Below are positions 40,562 to 49,561 of a stretch of DNA of 64,000 nucleotides, piece by piece. The position numbers and the translations under genes are program-made. The first letter of the stretch is position 1. Each line of letters begins with the position of its first letter. The notes below the pieces were generated by a model that saw nothing but the letters and a program-made list of their open reading frames with translations, had not been told where the DNA came from and ran no database searches. This DNA comes from Synechococcus sp. A18-25c (GTDB lineage Bacteria > Cyanobacteriota > Cyanobacteriia > PCC-6307 > Cyanobiaceae), in contig NZ_CP047957.1 of NCBI RefSeq assembly GCF_014280035.1, positions 1,674,001-1,738,000 of the forward strand. Reading direction: 5' to 3'.

Positions 40562-41545
40562 ATGAAGCCAATCATTCCAGCGATTCAATTGCAGCAACTC
40601 CATGCCGACACACTGCCAGCATGGTTGCATCTCACATCACCATTGCTGCGCTCTTACGCGAATGCCGCACTGGGTATTAATGGGCCAGATAGCAACAACT
40701 TCATTGCGCTGGCTTTGGAAGGTGAATCACGTGAGCAGATTGGTCTGCTGCTCGCTGAGGTGATGGATTGGCCAACCAAGAACGAGGCTGCAGCCCAACG
40801 ACTCTGCATACACAGCCTGTGTGTTGCAAAGCCTTATCGTCGCCAAGGATTGGGGCGGCTGTTATTGACCCAATCCCAACAGTGGGCCATCGCACATCAC
40901 CTGTCAGGCCTGCACATGCCTGTGCCCCTTCAGTCTCAATCGAGTGAAGCTCTATTGACATTGACGGCAACAAAGGGTGGCTGGACATCAACACCCGGAA
41001 AAGTAGTTGTCAGGCTGTCCGTGAGTGCCACTGTTGAGACGTTGCTACAACGACTTGAGTTAGTGGTTGAGCGTCAATCTCGCAATGCTTCCTGGCAAAT
41101 AGCACCGTACCCAAAATCACCAACCACCGCGTTTCAGGAACGCATCACCAAAGCAGAGCAAGCAGACATTGCAACTCCCCTAGATTTGGATCAGGAGAGC
41201 CTGCCGTGGCAGCCTGCAGTGGACTACAGCCGGATCGTTCTCTCCGAAGGCCAGATCATTGGCTGGCTGATTACCCATTACGTGAGTGCTGATTGTCTTC
41301 GCTATGCCAAGTTTTGGGTGGATCCTGGCTGGGAACACACGGGAGCACCCCTGGCCATGCTGGCCTCTGTCATGCGATCAGCTCATTTCAGCGAAAGCAC
41401 GAACGTCATCCCCAAAGGATGCTTCATTTCCCACCCATCCAACCAGCCATTGCATCACTGGGTCGAGAAACAATTCAAGCCTGTCAGCGACAGCTGGTGT
41501 CAGATCGAGAATCGAGATTTATTGTTTCAACAGCCTCAAGAATGA
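40562..41545 (+). CDS. GNAT-family acetyltransferase-like protein, 327 aa
   Basis: The N-terminal half holds a GNAT domain with the acetyl-CoA motif HSLCVAKPYRRQGLGRLLLT (RRQGLG) at about 85-105. The C-terminal half (residues 200-327) resembles a second, divergent GNAT-like domain (VLSEGQIIGWLITHYVSADC). The substrate is unknown. A credible Met start at 40562 is preceded by GGAGACTGGGC. It begins just outside the third tRNA repeat, so it is probably part of the core chromosome rather than of the island. Confidence 0.8.
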   Translation: MKPIIPAIQLQQLHADTLPAWLHLTSPLLRSYANAALGINGPDSNNFIALALEGESREQIGLLLAEVMDWPTKNEAAAQRLCIHSLCVAKPYRRQGLGRLLLTQSQQWAIAHHLSGLHMPVPLQSQSSEALLTLTATKGGWTSTPGKVVVRLSVSATVETLLQRLELVVERQSRNASWQIAPYPKSPTTAFQERITKAEQADIATPLDLDQESLPWQPAVDYSRIVLSEGQIIGWLITHYVSADCLRYAKFWVDPGWEHTGAPLAMLASVMRSAHFSESTNVIPKGCFISHPSNQPLHHWVEKQFKPVSDSWCQIENRDLLFQQPQE

Positions 41546-41675
41546 GTCTTAGAAGCCAACTTCACCGGCCAAGAGTCATCACTCGGTGGTCATCGATGCA
41601 GAGACACTCGCTTAATGCAATGCCAGGATGACCCACGAATCTGAATCATCCTGGCCTATCCATCAACAGCATCAG

Positions 41676-41759
41676 CTAATGCATCAGCGGTAGCATCAGC
41701 CAGTAGCAGAAACTACTAACAACAAACGCAATCGCCAGTGAAGCGACGGTGTAAGTCAT
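41676..41759 (-). CDS. tiny single-span membrane peptide, 27 aa
   Basis: ATG at 41759 with a strong ribosome site GGAGG six to seven bases before it. The product MTYTVASLAIAFVVSSFC is mostly hydrophobic and ends YWLMLPLMH. Its ATG overlaps the stop of the upstream tiny gene (ATGA), so the two are translated together. Confidence 0.65.
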   Translation of the reverse strand: MTYTVASLAIAFVVSSFCYWLMLPLMH

Positions 41760-41851
41760 TGGCTTGCCTCCTTCTTCGGTGTAAGCCGATAGGCGACCAA
41801 TGACGAGGAACCCACCAGAAGCGAAAGAATGGCAACGGTCAAAATTTCCAT
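41756..41851 (-). CDS. tiny single-span membrane peptide, 31 aa, coupled to the next
   Basis: ATG at 41851 gives a hydrophobic segment MEILTVAILSLLVGSSSLVA followed by a basic tail YRLTPKKEASQ; the stop at 41756 overlaps the start at 41759. The positive-outside-hydrophobic layout is that of small subunits of membrane complexes. In another frame a longer, less likely product covers the same bases. Confidence 0.65.
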   Translation of the reverse strand: MEILTVAILSLLVGSSSLVAYRLTPKKEASQ

Positions 41852-42059
41852 CGACCAAGAAGCGAGGAAAGTTCTTGATAATCGATCAACTCGATCAAAA
41901 AATGCAGCAATCACAACCAAGAGCGTGGGTCGAGAATATCTACCTAGAACTTTTTAGCATTCATCAATACCATTTGAAGACGCATTTTCTGCCGCAAGCC
42001 AATGCCACAGCAGAAAACCGACTGGTGTGGGTTTACCAACATCAGTGGACATCATTGAC

Positions 42060-42230
42060 ATGACTGGGGCATCAAGAAGTCAGAGCAGGCTTGATCGGAT
42101 GGCACGAAAACTCCAGCTCCCTCTCTCGAAAAGCACCAGTTCGAGCACAGCCGCATGGGCTGCCCTGACCTTTGCTTGCATTACAGCGCTCGCAACCTGG
42201 GGACTGGCCAACGCTTACCCCACCATGTGA
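42060..42230 (+). CDS. small C-terminally anchored membrane protein, 56 aa
   Basis: ATG at 42060 begins MTGASRSQSRLDRMARKLQL, a basic region, and ends in a hydrophobic segment ALTFACITALATWGLANAYP with a short tail. This is the layout of small tail-anchored proteins of thylakoid or plasma membrane. A GTG at 42027 would add eleven residues. No other evidence. Confidence 0.45.
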   Translation: MTGASRSQSRLDRMARKLQLPLSKSTSSSTAAWAALTFACITALATWGLANAYPTM

Positions 42231-42288
42231 CCTACGATCCTCAGCGTTCATCTTCAGGCCTGAGGCCAGAAGCAAGCAGTTCAGCCCG

Positions 42289-42474
42289 TCAATGATTGGC
42301 GAGTGTGCAGGATGGTTGGCGAATCAGCTCGTGGATCCGTGTGCGCGTACAGTCCATCGGCTGAAGAATCGTGCTGAGCAACACCCCATCGCGTTCAGCT
42401 TCGAGAACCAAGAGGCTTCCGCAGAAGACCAGCTGAAACGTCCAGGACTCAAAACCAGCAAGTTGAAATTTCAT
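42289..42474 (-). CDS. small hypothetical protein, 61 aa
   Basis: ATG at 42474 gives MKFQLAGFESWTFQLVFCGS and LLVLEAERDGVLLSTILQPM, a plausible strand-rich small protein. Composition is better than that of the overlapping plus-strand frame. Function unknown. Confidence 0.4.
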   Translation of the reverse strand: MKFQLAGFESWTFQLVFCGSLLVLEAERDGVLLSTILQPMDCTRTRIHELIRQPSCTLANH

Positions 42475-42769
42475 TTTCTCTGTCCGTTCATAGCGAGCTG
42501 ATTACTCAACAAACGCCGGAACTGCATTGAACATGCAAAACAGCGGAGAAAAGCAATCAAATTGATGCTTTTAGCTTGCTGGAACAGAGAAGATGTTTCT
42601 CTAAAACAAAAGATTCTGATTGGGATCAGGTGTTTATATCAGCACTTATATCCAATGGAGATCAATGGTCAAACCACTGAGCTTGTCGATCTAACTGAGC
42701 TGAGGTAAGAAATCAATACCTCGACAGGAGAGGAGGCTTGAACGCTCTCCCCTCCTCTGACCCGACGAC

Positions 42770-42964
42770 TCAGTACTTGACCATGCGATAGGTCTTGGTC
42801 AAGTGTTGGCGAGCAGCCTCAATATTCTCTTGATACGTCTTGCGCTCAAAAGACAGCACTTGAGCCTTGGTGAGCGATTGCGCTGATTGATAGCGAACAC
42901 CGCGATACGTGCAGGTTGTCATCGGCTGAGGAGCGTGCGAAGGGAGAGTCAACGGCATCACCAT
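42770..42964 (-). CDS. DUF4278-like small protein, 64 aa
   Basis: The part from residue 15 (MTTCTYRGVRYQSAQSL) has the YRGVxY motif of small cyanobacterial DUF4278 proteins, followed by a helix with ERKTYQENIEAARQHL. The ATG at 42922 (MTTCTYRG) may be the true start. Function unknown. Confidence 0.6.
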   Translation of the reverse strand: MVMPLTLPSHAPQPMTTCTYRGVRYQSAQSLTKAQVLSFERKTYQENIEAARQHLTKTYRMVKY

Positions 42965-43199
42965 GACAGCGAGTCTTTAACTCGCAAGCGCTTGTGTATC
43001 AGCCAGTGCTTGAATTTGGAATCTTTTTGGCACTTTCGTATCTCGAGGATACGTTTTTGCTTCAGGTTCTTGAAGAAACGTGGTGACACAAAGAGTCGCC
43101 GTCAGTGGCCTGCAACAACCAAGCCAGGCGCACGACAAAACACACATGGCGTCATTCGCCAAGCCGCCAGCGGAGTCCAATGCCCAGAACACGTCCAAG

Positions 43200-43409
43200 A
43201 TGACAACAGAGCTGGAACAGCATCAATCACCCATTAGGGTCAAAGTCTTTGACGAAGGAACCATGACCGTCAATCGACTGGTTGTGCTGATCGGCAGCAT
43301 TCTTGGCCTGATTGGGATCGTCGCTTGGATCGGTGAGCTCGATCTTGGGCTTGAAGAATCTGTGCCCGCAACCGTCGAGCAGCCCAGTGATTCCCAGCGC
43401 AGCGACTAA
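43200..43409 (+). CDS. small single-span membrane protein, 69 aa
   Basis: ATG at 43200 gives MTTELEQHQSPIRVKVFDEG, then a hydrophobic segment LVVLIGSILGLIGIVAWIGE and an acidic tail. The frame extends to 43080, but the additional part is unlike coding sequence. Function unknown. Confidence 0.5.
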   Translation: MTTELEQHQSPIRVKVFDEGTMTVNRLVVLIGSILGLIGIVAWIGELDLGLEESVPATVEQPSDSQRSD

Positions 43410-43854
43410 GGCGAGTCCAGGGCACCCAGATCCGATCAACCAGCACTGGGCATACCCGCCGTGATTTGTTGTCTGTGCGGCAGGCAACCCATTGGTGAGT
43501 TGCATTGGGGTTGGTTCAACATCCATGTGGATTCAGCAGCTCATCAGCGCACCACGAAGGAAGCTGAAGCCAGCGATCCGGAAACAACAAGATCAGATTG
43601 AATCCAATGAAGGATGATCGAGATAGTGCAATTCTCCTATGGATGCCATAACAAAAACTCCCATCAGCAAGGGTTGCCGATGGGAGCCCATGGTCTCCAC
43701 CGCGAGCCAGATCACCAGAAACTACTCATGGGCAACATGCTGACATGCGTCACATGCGCACATCTGAAGCAACAATCAAAAAAATTATGGGCCTCTGCAA
43801 GGTGATGAAGCACTGAATAAAATCAACACAAGACCACCAACAATGCCCACAATC
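43410..43854. other. 445-nt region without a gene, contains a terminator
   Basis: Only short frames occur. It contains the minus-strand terminator at 43653 for the pentapeptide gene that ends at 43855. Confidence 0.5.
43653..43686 (-). terminator. terminator of the 445-aa pentapeptide gene
   Basis: CTCCCATC pairs with GATGGGAG and a GGC/GCC inner part, and a TTTTT run follows on the minus strand. It is about 170 nt after the stop of the gene at 43855. Confidence 0.75.
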
Positions 43855-45192
43855 TCAAATCGGGACTGGATCAAATACGAAGGTGGGCTGACCAGGACAA
43901 AGACCGTTGATGGGGTCCTCAACTGAGCCGTCAGGCATCACTGTGTTGCAGAAGATCGTCGACGCATCCGTCAAGGCACCACGAAGATCGGCGTCAGTTA
44001 AATCAAGGTTGGTCAGGTTCGCCCCACGTAAATCCGCGCCACGAAAATCACCATTGATGGCATTGGCGTCTGTGAGATTCGCACCTCTCAAATCCGCATT
44101 CCTGAAATCCGTGGCGAGTAAGTTGGTGAAGCGAAGATCAGCATTCAAAAAACTGGCATCCATGAGATCGGCGGTGGCCAGACTTGAGAAATTCCAGTTG
44201 GTGTCGTCAAAAACAGCGCCCTGAGCGGAAGAACCTGAGATCGACCCATTAACAAAGTCAGCACCAATAGCAATTAGGTCATCCAGCTGTGATGCGACAA
44301 ACGATGTTCCACCCAGATCAGCACCGGTGAGATCAGCATCACGGAAGTCGCTGCCATCAAGCGAAAGATCACTCAAGTTGAACCCAGAGAGATTGCGTCC
44401 TCGAGCATTGGTACCAGAGACCAACGCCAACCCCCTGCGAAGTTTGGTTCCATAGGCGAACCGGCCTGGTGTTTGCTCTTGCAGTGCTGCGGTGTAAATC
44501 ACACTATCAGGATCCACTTCAAGAACCGAGTCTTTCGCGCCAAACAACACCTGTTCCTGGGAATTCTTAGAAGAGCTAAGAACGATGCCATTGGGCATAA
44601 TTGTTTCATCCAAAATCGCGCCTTTGAACGTTTCTCGGTCAAACTTGGCACCGTAAAATGTGCATCCGCTGAGCACAACACCCTCAAAGTTGGTCCCGCG
44701 CAGGTCGGAGAACTGAAATCCAGTGTCTTGAATGATTGATTCAGTGAAATTGGCGTTCCTCAGATTACCGAAATCAAAGGTGCTTCCAACGATTTGGGCT
44801 CCACGGAGATCGGCGTCTTGAAGATCAACATTGGAGTTATCCATCAACACCATCTGAGCTTCCCGCAGATCAGCTCCAGCGAGATCCGCTTGCGCAAATG
44901 ACGTAATCGACAACAAGGCATTTCGAAAGGAGACATCACTGAAGTCTCCAAACGAAATCGAACCCGCCTGCAGATTCACATCATCAAGATTGCTCCCGGA
45001 GAAATCACTGAATGCAAGGAACGCTCCTTGAAAATAAGACCCCTTCAGATCAAGATTTTGTGCCTGTACGCCAGGACCAGCGGGTATGCCATCAACAACT
45101 TCTCCAGCCTGAACCTGCCTTCCAGAATAAATTTCAATCAGCTTGTAATAAGGATTGTTTGGCTTAACGCTTAATTCTTTGTGGCTAGACAT
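43855..45192 (-). CDS. large pentapeptide-repeat protein, 445 aa
   Basis: Two blocks of A(D/N)LxX/F repeats lie at about 45-190 (starting VQAQNLDLKGSYFQGAFLAF) and 265-410 (ARGRNLSGFNLSDLSLDGSD), split by a non-repeat segment at about 195-260 (MPNGIVLSSSKNSQEQVLFG). Each block is predicted to fold as a right-handed beta helix. The C-terminus has CNTVMPDGSVEDPINGLCPG, like the ending of the smaller protein at 36319. No signal peptide is seen. Function unknown; such proteins can inhibit gyrase or serve as scaffolds. Confidence 0.85.
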   Translation of the reverse strand: MSSHKELSVKPNNPYYKLIEIYSGRQVQAGEVVDGIPAGPGVQAQNLDLKGSYFQGAFLAFSDFSGSNLDDVNLQAGSISFGDFSDVSFRNALLSITSFAQADLAGADLREAQMVLMDNSNVDLQDADLRGAQIVGSTFDFGNLRNANFTESIIQDTGFQFSDLRGTNFEGVVLSGCTFYGAKFDRETFKGAILDETIMPNGIVLSSSKNSQEQVLFGAKDSVLEVDPDSVIYTAALQEQTPGRFAYGTKLRRGLALVSGTNARGRNLSGFNLSDLSLDGSDFRDADLTGADLGGTSFVASQLDDLIAIGADFVNGSISGSSAQGAVFDDTNWNFSSLATADLMDASFLNADLRFTNLLATDFRNADLRGANLTDANAINGDFRGADLRGANLTNLDLTDADLRGALTDASTIFCNTVMPDGSVEDPINGLCPGQPTFVFDPVPI

Positions 45193-45261
45193 TGGAGAGT
45201 TTCACAGTCGTCTTGACTATGACCATGAACGTGAAACGCGGCAATCGTGACCACCGATCGT

Positions 45262-45507
45262 TCAATTGCCAATGGTGACAAGCGCCTCCTTATTTTTCCA
45301 CCACACCCAATCGCGTATTGGTGGTGTGTTGCGCAGTTGTTCGCGCGTCAGGCCTAGCCCCAGCTTTTGAGACGCGCCCAGAAGCACATCCAGCATCTCT
45401 TCACCATCACTGCAGCGGGCCAAGGCCTCGTTTGTTTTTTTGGCACCATCGAGCGCTTGCACGAGCAGCTGAACCCGGCGGACCGGTGGCAGGGAACGAG
45501 GATCCAT
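45262..45507 (-). CDS. Nif11-like small protein, 81 aa
   Basis: ATG at 45507 gives a basic start (MDPRSLPPVRRVQLLVQALD) and a helical domain with NEALARCSDGEEMLDVLLGA and SQKLGLGLTREQLRN, resembling the second half of a Nif11 domain. There is no GG cleavage site and no Cys-rich core; it ends WVWWKNKEALVTIGN. It may be a leader-domain protein without a peptide core. It is divergent from the phosphatase-rec operon. Confidence 0.6.
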   Translation of the reverse strand: MDPRSLPPVRRVQLLVQALDGAKKTNEALARCSDGEEMLDVLLGASQKLGLGLTREQLRNTPPIRDWVWWKNKEALVTIGN

Positions 45508-45593
45508 AACTCGGCTAAGCGGCGTCTTAACGTAGTCAAAATCTCTGACAAGCCTCGCTCGGCGGGTCAGACTCTCTGTAGAGATGCATCACA

Positions 45594-46250
45594 ATGGCGT
45601 CCCCACACGGCCATCACTGGGTCATTGGAGACGTCCACGGCTGCGACGAGGCGTTGCAGCGTTTGTTGGCAGTGCTTCCCAAAACGGATCACCTGGTGTT
45701 CTGCGGTGATGTGATCAACAGAGGTCCAAACATCGCGGACTGCATCAATCGGGTCTGGGGTTTGGTGAGCTGCGGACGAGCCACCTGGCTGCGTGGCAAC
45801 CATGAACAGACCCTGATCGAAAGTCTCAAAGCAGCGCCAACAGCAAGCGGCGCCGATCTGTTCACCATCGAGACGTACCACCAGCTCGGAGAGCCCCAAA
45901 CGCGGGAATGGCTGCAACGACTCAGGACACTCCCACTGGTGTATCGCGGCCACGGGTGGGTCGCGACCCATGCCGGTTTCGACGAGCACGGGCAACCGGA
46001 TCTTGATGTCCGTGAGTCGTTTTGGGAGCGTTATGACGGCCGTTACGGCATGGTCGTTGTTGGGCACACCCCTCGACCGGCGGTTGAACAACGTGGCCAG
46101 ATCGTGATGATTGACACCGGTGCGGTTTACGGAGGGCCACTCACAGCGTTTTGCCCTGAAACCCATGCCGTTGTGCAGGTGATCGGACAGCCCGCAGAAC
46201 AAGCCGTCCATCGCCCGCAGCGGACTCTGACCGCTGGGGTGCCTTGCTGA
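45594..46250 (+). CDS. metallophosphoesterase (Ser/Thr protein phosphatase-like)
   Basis: Of the PPP-type (bacterial PrpA/PrpB-like or ApaH-like). The metal motifs are all present: GDVHGC at residues 12-17, GDVINRGP at 38-45, GNHE at 68-71, then THAGFDEHG and VVVGHTPRPAV with His residues. Target proteins or nucleotide (diadenosine tetraphosphate) cannot be told. The 3' end overlaps the TTG start of recC by 7 nt, so it is the first gene in the rec operon. Confidence 0.9.
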   Translation: MASPHGHHWVIGDVHGCDEALQRLLAVLPKTDHLVFCGDVINRGPNIADCINRVWGLVSCGRATWLRGNHEQTLIESLKAAPTASGADLFTIETYHQLGEPQTREWLQRLRTLPLVYRGHGWVATHAGFDEHGQPDLDVRESFWERYDGRYGMVVVGHTPRPAVEQRGQIVMIDTGAVYGGPLTAFCPETHAVVQVIGQPAEQAVHRPQRTLTAGVPC

Positions 46251-49200
46251 AGGTTTACCGCAGCAATCGCGCGGAGCTGCTGGCCCAGCTGCTAGCGCAT
46301 GCGTTAAGGCTTGACGCCCCCGGGCCCTTTGAACAGATCGAGGTGGTGGTGAACACCTGGCCCACCAGCCGCTGGCTGGGTGAACAGCTCGCCGCCATGA
46401 ATGGCATCAGTGCCTTGGTGCGCTTCCCATTCCCAGGCACCCGGCTGCGCCAACTGGTTCACGCAGTGCTCAGCGCCGACGAAGCCAGCGACGATCCATG
46501 GCGAGCGGAACGCCTGGTGTGGACAGTGCTGAAGGTGTTGCCAGACCTGCTGGACCATGACAGCGCCGCAAGCCTGCGTCAGTGGTGGGAGCGCCATCAC
46601 AGCGAGCCTGGACACCTGAACAGAGACCAATGGCAACTGGCGCGAGGCCTCGCCGATGCGATGGACGACTACGCGCTCTACAGACCGCAGGAGCTTGCTG
46701 AGTGGCTGGCTGGAGAGAGCAGCAAGACTCTCCCCGAAGGATTGCAATGGCAAGCTGTTCTGGCCCGCGCCCTGGCAAGGGAGTTGCCCTGCCAACCGTT
46801 TGGCCTCCAGGTGCAACAGGCGGTTCTGAAACTGCGCGATGGACAGGAGCCGGCTCAACCTCTGCCGCCCCGCCTGCGTCTTTTCGGCGTCAGCAATCTG
46901 GCTCCCGTTCAGGTGAATCTTTTGCAGGCCCTGGCCGGTTACATCAGCGTGGAACTTTTTCTGCTGACCCCCTGCCCGGATCTTTGGCAGCGCTCGCAAC
47001 GGCGCCGACGTCAACTTGGCGACAATTGGACGGACTCACCCAATGGTTCTTGGCTGATCGAAGCCCCACGCCTGGAGGGAATCCTGGGCCGGATGGGGGC
47101 TGAATTTCAGCTGCTGCTGGAGGGCAGCGGTGACTGCATGCTTGGCAGCTGGGAACAGGGCGATCTCTTCGCCGATCCCACTGCCATGAACAGCGGTGAT
47201 CCCGATGCTCCAACCCTGCTGGAGCAGCTGCAGCGCCAGCTGGCAGCTGGAGAGACTGAGCCAAGCCAATTGGTCTTGACGGATCAGGATCAATCGCTCC
47301 AATTCATGGGCTGTGCGGGGCCATGGCGGGAAGTGCAGCTGGTGCGCGACCGCATTCTTGGCTGGATGGCGGACGACCCGACCCTTCAGCCCCGCGACGT
47401 TCTGGTGATGACGCCCGATGTGGAGCGCTATGCACCGCTGCTGGCCTCGGTGTTCTCCGATCAAGATGCCACCGGGGTGGATCTCCCCTGGCGCTTAACC
47501 GACCGCAGCCAGCAGAGTTGCCCAGGACTGCAGCAGGCCTTCATGACCCTGCTGCGTCTCAGTGCAGATCGCCTCACCGCCAGTGGACTCGAAGCCCTGT
47601 TGGGCAATCCGGCGCTTCAGGCGCTCCAAACCATCACCTCCGATGATGCGATGGCCATCACCTCAGCCTTGCAGCGCACTGGCTTTCGCTGGGGGCTCGA
47701 TGCCAGCGAGCGCAGAGGAGACGACACCCATAGCCTGCGATGGTGCCTCGACCGCTGGCTGCTGGGCCTCACGCTTCCGGAAGACCCAGGCCTGGCCTTG
47801 GGTGATTGTGCACCGGCTCTAACCAATGTCAGCCTTCAGGAGCTGGCACTGTGGTGGCCCTTGCTAGACGGCCTGGCGAGCTGGATCAGCCGATTACGCG
47901 TCAGTGCACCTTGCCCGGTGTGGGTGGAACGTTTGCGGGACTTGCTCGAGGATCTCTTTCTCGATGGTGGCGATTGGGACTGGGAATGGCAGGCGATCCA
48001 GCAGAGCCTGGACACCTGGCAACAGCAGGCGGCTGATTGCTCCCTGCAACTGGATGTGGCAGTAGTCATCCAAGTGCTGCAGGAAGCGCTCTCTGCGGAT
48101 AGCGGCCGGTTTGGCCATCGCAGCGGAGCCCTAACCGTGAGCGCCTTGGAGCCGATGCGGGCCATCCCTCACCGGGCGATTGTGCTGATGGGCCTGGACG
48201 CCGCATCATTTCCACGCCATCAGGAGCGTGCAGGCTTTCATCTGCTGGAACTGCAACGGCGACTCGGCGATCCCAGCAGCACGGATCAAGACCGCTATGT
48301 GCTGCTGGAAGCATTGCTATCGGCGAGGCAACACCTACTGGTCAGTTGGACTAGCCGTGATGAACGCCACGGCGCAGCGCTACCCCCTTGTCCACCCGTG
48401 CAGCAATGGCTGAGCCTGCTTGAAGAGCAGCTCGGATCCCAGGCCATGGAGCAGCTGATGATCGAGCCACCGGCCAATCCGCTGGACGCTGGCAATTTTC
48501 AAACCTCAGCAGAAACGGGGGCGATCAGTCGCGACCGTCGCCTCTTGGATGCGCGCCGAAACCTTGAAGTGCAGCTGCAAGGTCAACCCCAACGTCCCAG
48601 CCTGGGCTTGGCGATGCCCTTGCAATGGCGACATCAGGAGATCCAGGACGTGGCTGTGCTCAATCCAGAAGCGATCCAAATCCTGAACCTTTGGCTTCAC
48701 GCACCCCAGAGCGACTGGCTCAAGCGGCAGGGCATCGAAGCAGGCGAATGGTGCGATGCCGTCGAAGACCTCTCACCCCTGTCGATGGACGAGCTGGATC
48801 GCCATCGGTTGATCAGGGAACGGTTGGCCGAACAACTGGATCATCTGGCCGAACATCCAGAGACGCGCTGGGATCACATCGACCACGTCGACTGGAGGGT
48901 GCGGTGCTGTGGCCAGGGCCTGATGCCTCCAGGAGCGGCGGCAGCACTGGATCAGGACAGGCTTGAACAACGCTGGCAAAACCTTCAGCACACCCTGTTC
49001 AGCCTTGGCCCCGTGCATCAGCTCCAATCGCACAGCAACACGCTGAACACCGGTCAACTAATGGCCGGGGAGCTTGCCGTGCACATCAGCACGTCGAAAC
49101 TGCGCGCCAGAACGCTCCTTCAGGCGTGGCTCCAACATCTCCTCGTGCAGTTGGGCAATGCTCCTTGCAGCAGCGCCGTGATTTGCCGACCTGAAGGGAG

Positions 49201-49561
49201 TGCCAAAGCGGATCAATTTCAGATCGCAATGCGTTGGCAGACGATGGCGCCGCAGGAAGCAGCGCATCAGATTGCACAGCTGCAGGGGCTCGCGGCACAG
49301 GGCGCGGAGCAGTGCTGGCCGGTTCCACCGGAGAGCGGCCTGGCTCGAGCCCTGGCGCTGGCCAAGGGACAAGACGCCGCGGACCGGGCCTTCACCAATC
49401 GCTGGCAAGGAGGATTCAGCCTCTGGGCGGAGCGAGACCAGGCCCAACTCAGCCTTTGTTTTGGCGACGGTTGTGACGCGCAACAGCTGCTGCAAGATCC
49501 AGGATTCAAAACAGCCTTTGCGTCGCTTTATCAACCCTTGCTCGAGGCTCGCTGCCAATGA
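46244..49561 (+). CDS. recC: exodeoxyribonuclease V subunit gamma (RecC)
   Basis: The RecC subunit reads Chi-like sequences and holds the DNA in RecBCD. The start is TTG at 46244, overlapping the preceding stop. The protein (1105 aa) begins MLKVYRSNRAELLAQLLAHA and contains VVVNTWPTSRWLGEQLA, the region RFPFPGTRLRQLVHAVL and, later, VLVMTPDVERYAPLLASVFS and ALTVSALEPMRAIPHRAIVL, all typical of RecC; the nuclease-like C-terminal part is degenerate as expected. Its stop overlaps the recB start (ATGA). Confidence 0.95.
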   Translation: MLKVYRSNRAELLAQLLAHALRLDAPGPFEQIEVVVNTWPTSRWLGEQLAAMNGISALVRFPFPGTRLRQLVHAVLSADEASDDPWRAERLVWTVLKVLPDLLDHDSAASLRQWWERHHSEPGHLNRDQWQLARGLADAMDDYALYRPQELAEWLAGESSKTLPEGLQWQAVLARALARELPCQPFGLQVQQAVLKLRDGQEPAQPLPPRLRLFGVSNLAPVQVNLLQALAGYISVELFLLTPCPDLWQRSQRRRRQLGDNWTDSPNGSWLIEAPRLEGILGRMGAEFQLLLEGSGDCMLGSWEQGDLFADPTAMNSGDPDAPTLLEQLQRQLAAGETEPSQLVLTDQDQSLQFMGCAGPWREVQLVRDRILGWMADDPTLQPRDVLVMTPDVERYAPLLASVFSDQDATGVDLPWRLTDRSQQSCPGLQQAFMTLLRLSADRLTASGLEALLGNPALQALQTITSDDAMAITSALQRTGFRWGLDASERRGDDTHSLRWCLDRWLLGLTLPEDPGLALGDCAPALTNVSLQELALWWPLLDGLASWISRLRVSAPCPVWVERLRDLLEDLFLDGGDWDWEWQAIQQSLDTWQQQAADCSLQLDVAVVIQVLQEALSADSGRFGHRSGALTVSALEPMRAIPHRAIVLMGLDAASFPRHQERAGFHLLELQRRLGDPSSTDQDRYVLLEALLSARQHLLVSWTSRDERHGAALPPCPPVQQWLSLLEEQLGSQAMEQLMIEPPANPLDAGNFQTSAETGAISRDRRLLDARRNLEVQLQGQPQRPSLGLAMPLQWRHQEIQDVAVLNPEAIQILNLWLHAPQSDWLKRQGIEAGEWCDAVEDLSPLSMDELDRHRLIRERLAEQLDHLAEHPETRWDHIDHVDWRVRCCGQGLMPPGAAAALDQDRLEQRWQNLQHTLFSLGPVHQLQSHSNTLNTGQLMAGELAVHISTSKLRARTLLQAWLQHLLVQLGNAPCSSAVICRPEGSAKADQFQIAMRWQTMAPQEAAHQIAQLQGLAAQGAEQCWPVPPESGLARALALAKGQDAADRAFTNRWQGGFSLWAERDQAQLSLCFGDGCDAQQLLQDPGFKTAFASLYQPLLEARCQ

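Noticed and set aside
34500-45500. A lanthionine synthetase, radical-SAM enzyme or peptidase-ABC exporter next to the peptide genes
   Set aside because: I looked for Walker motifs, CxxxCxxC and LanM-type zinc motifs in all frames here and found none; the ABC exporter at 58384 has no N-terminal peptidase domain.
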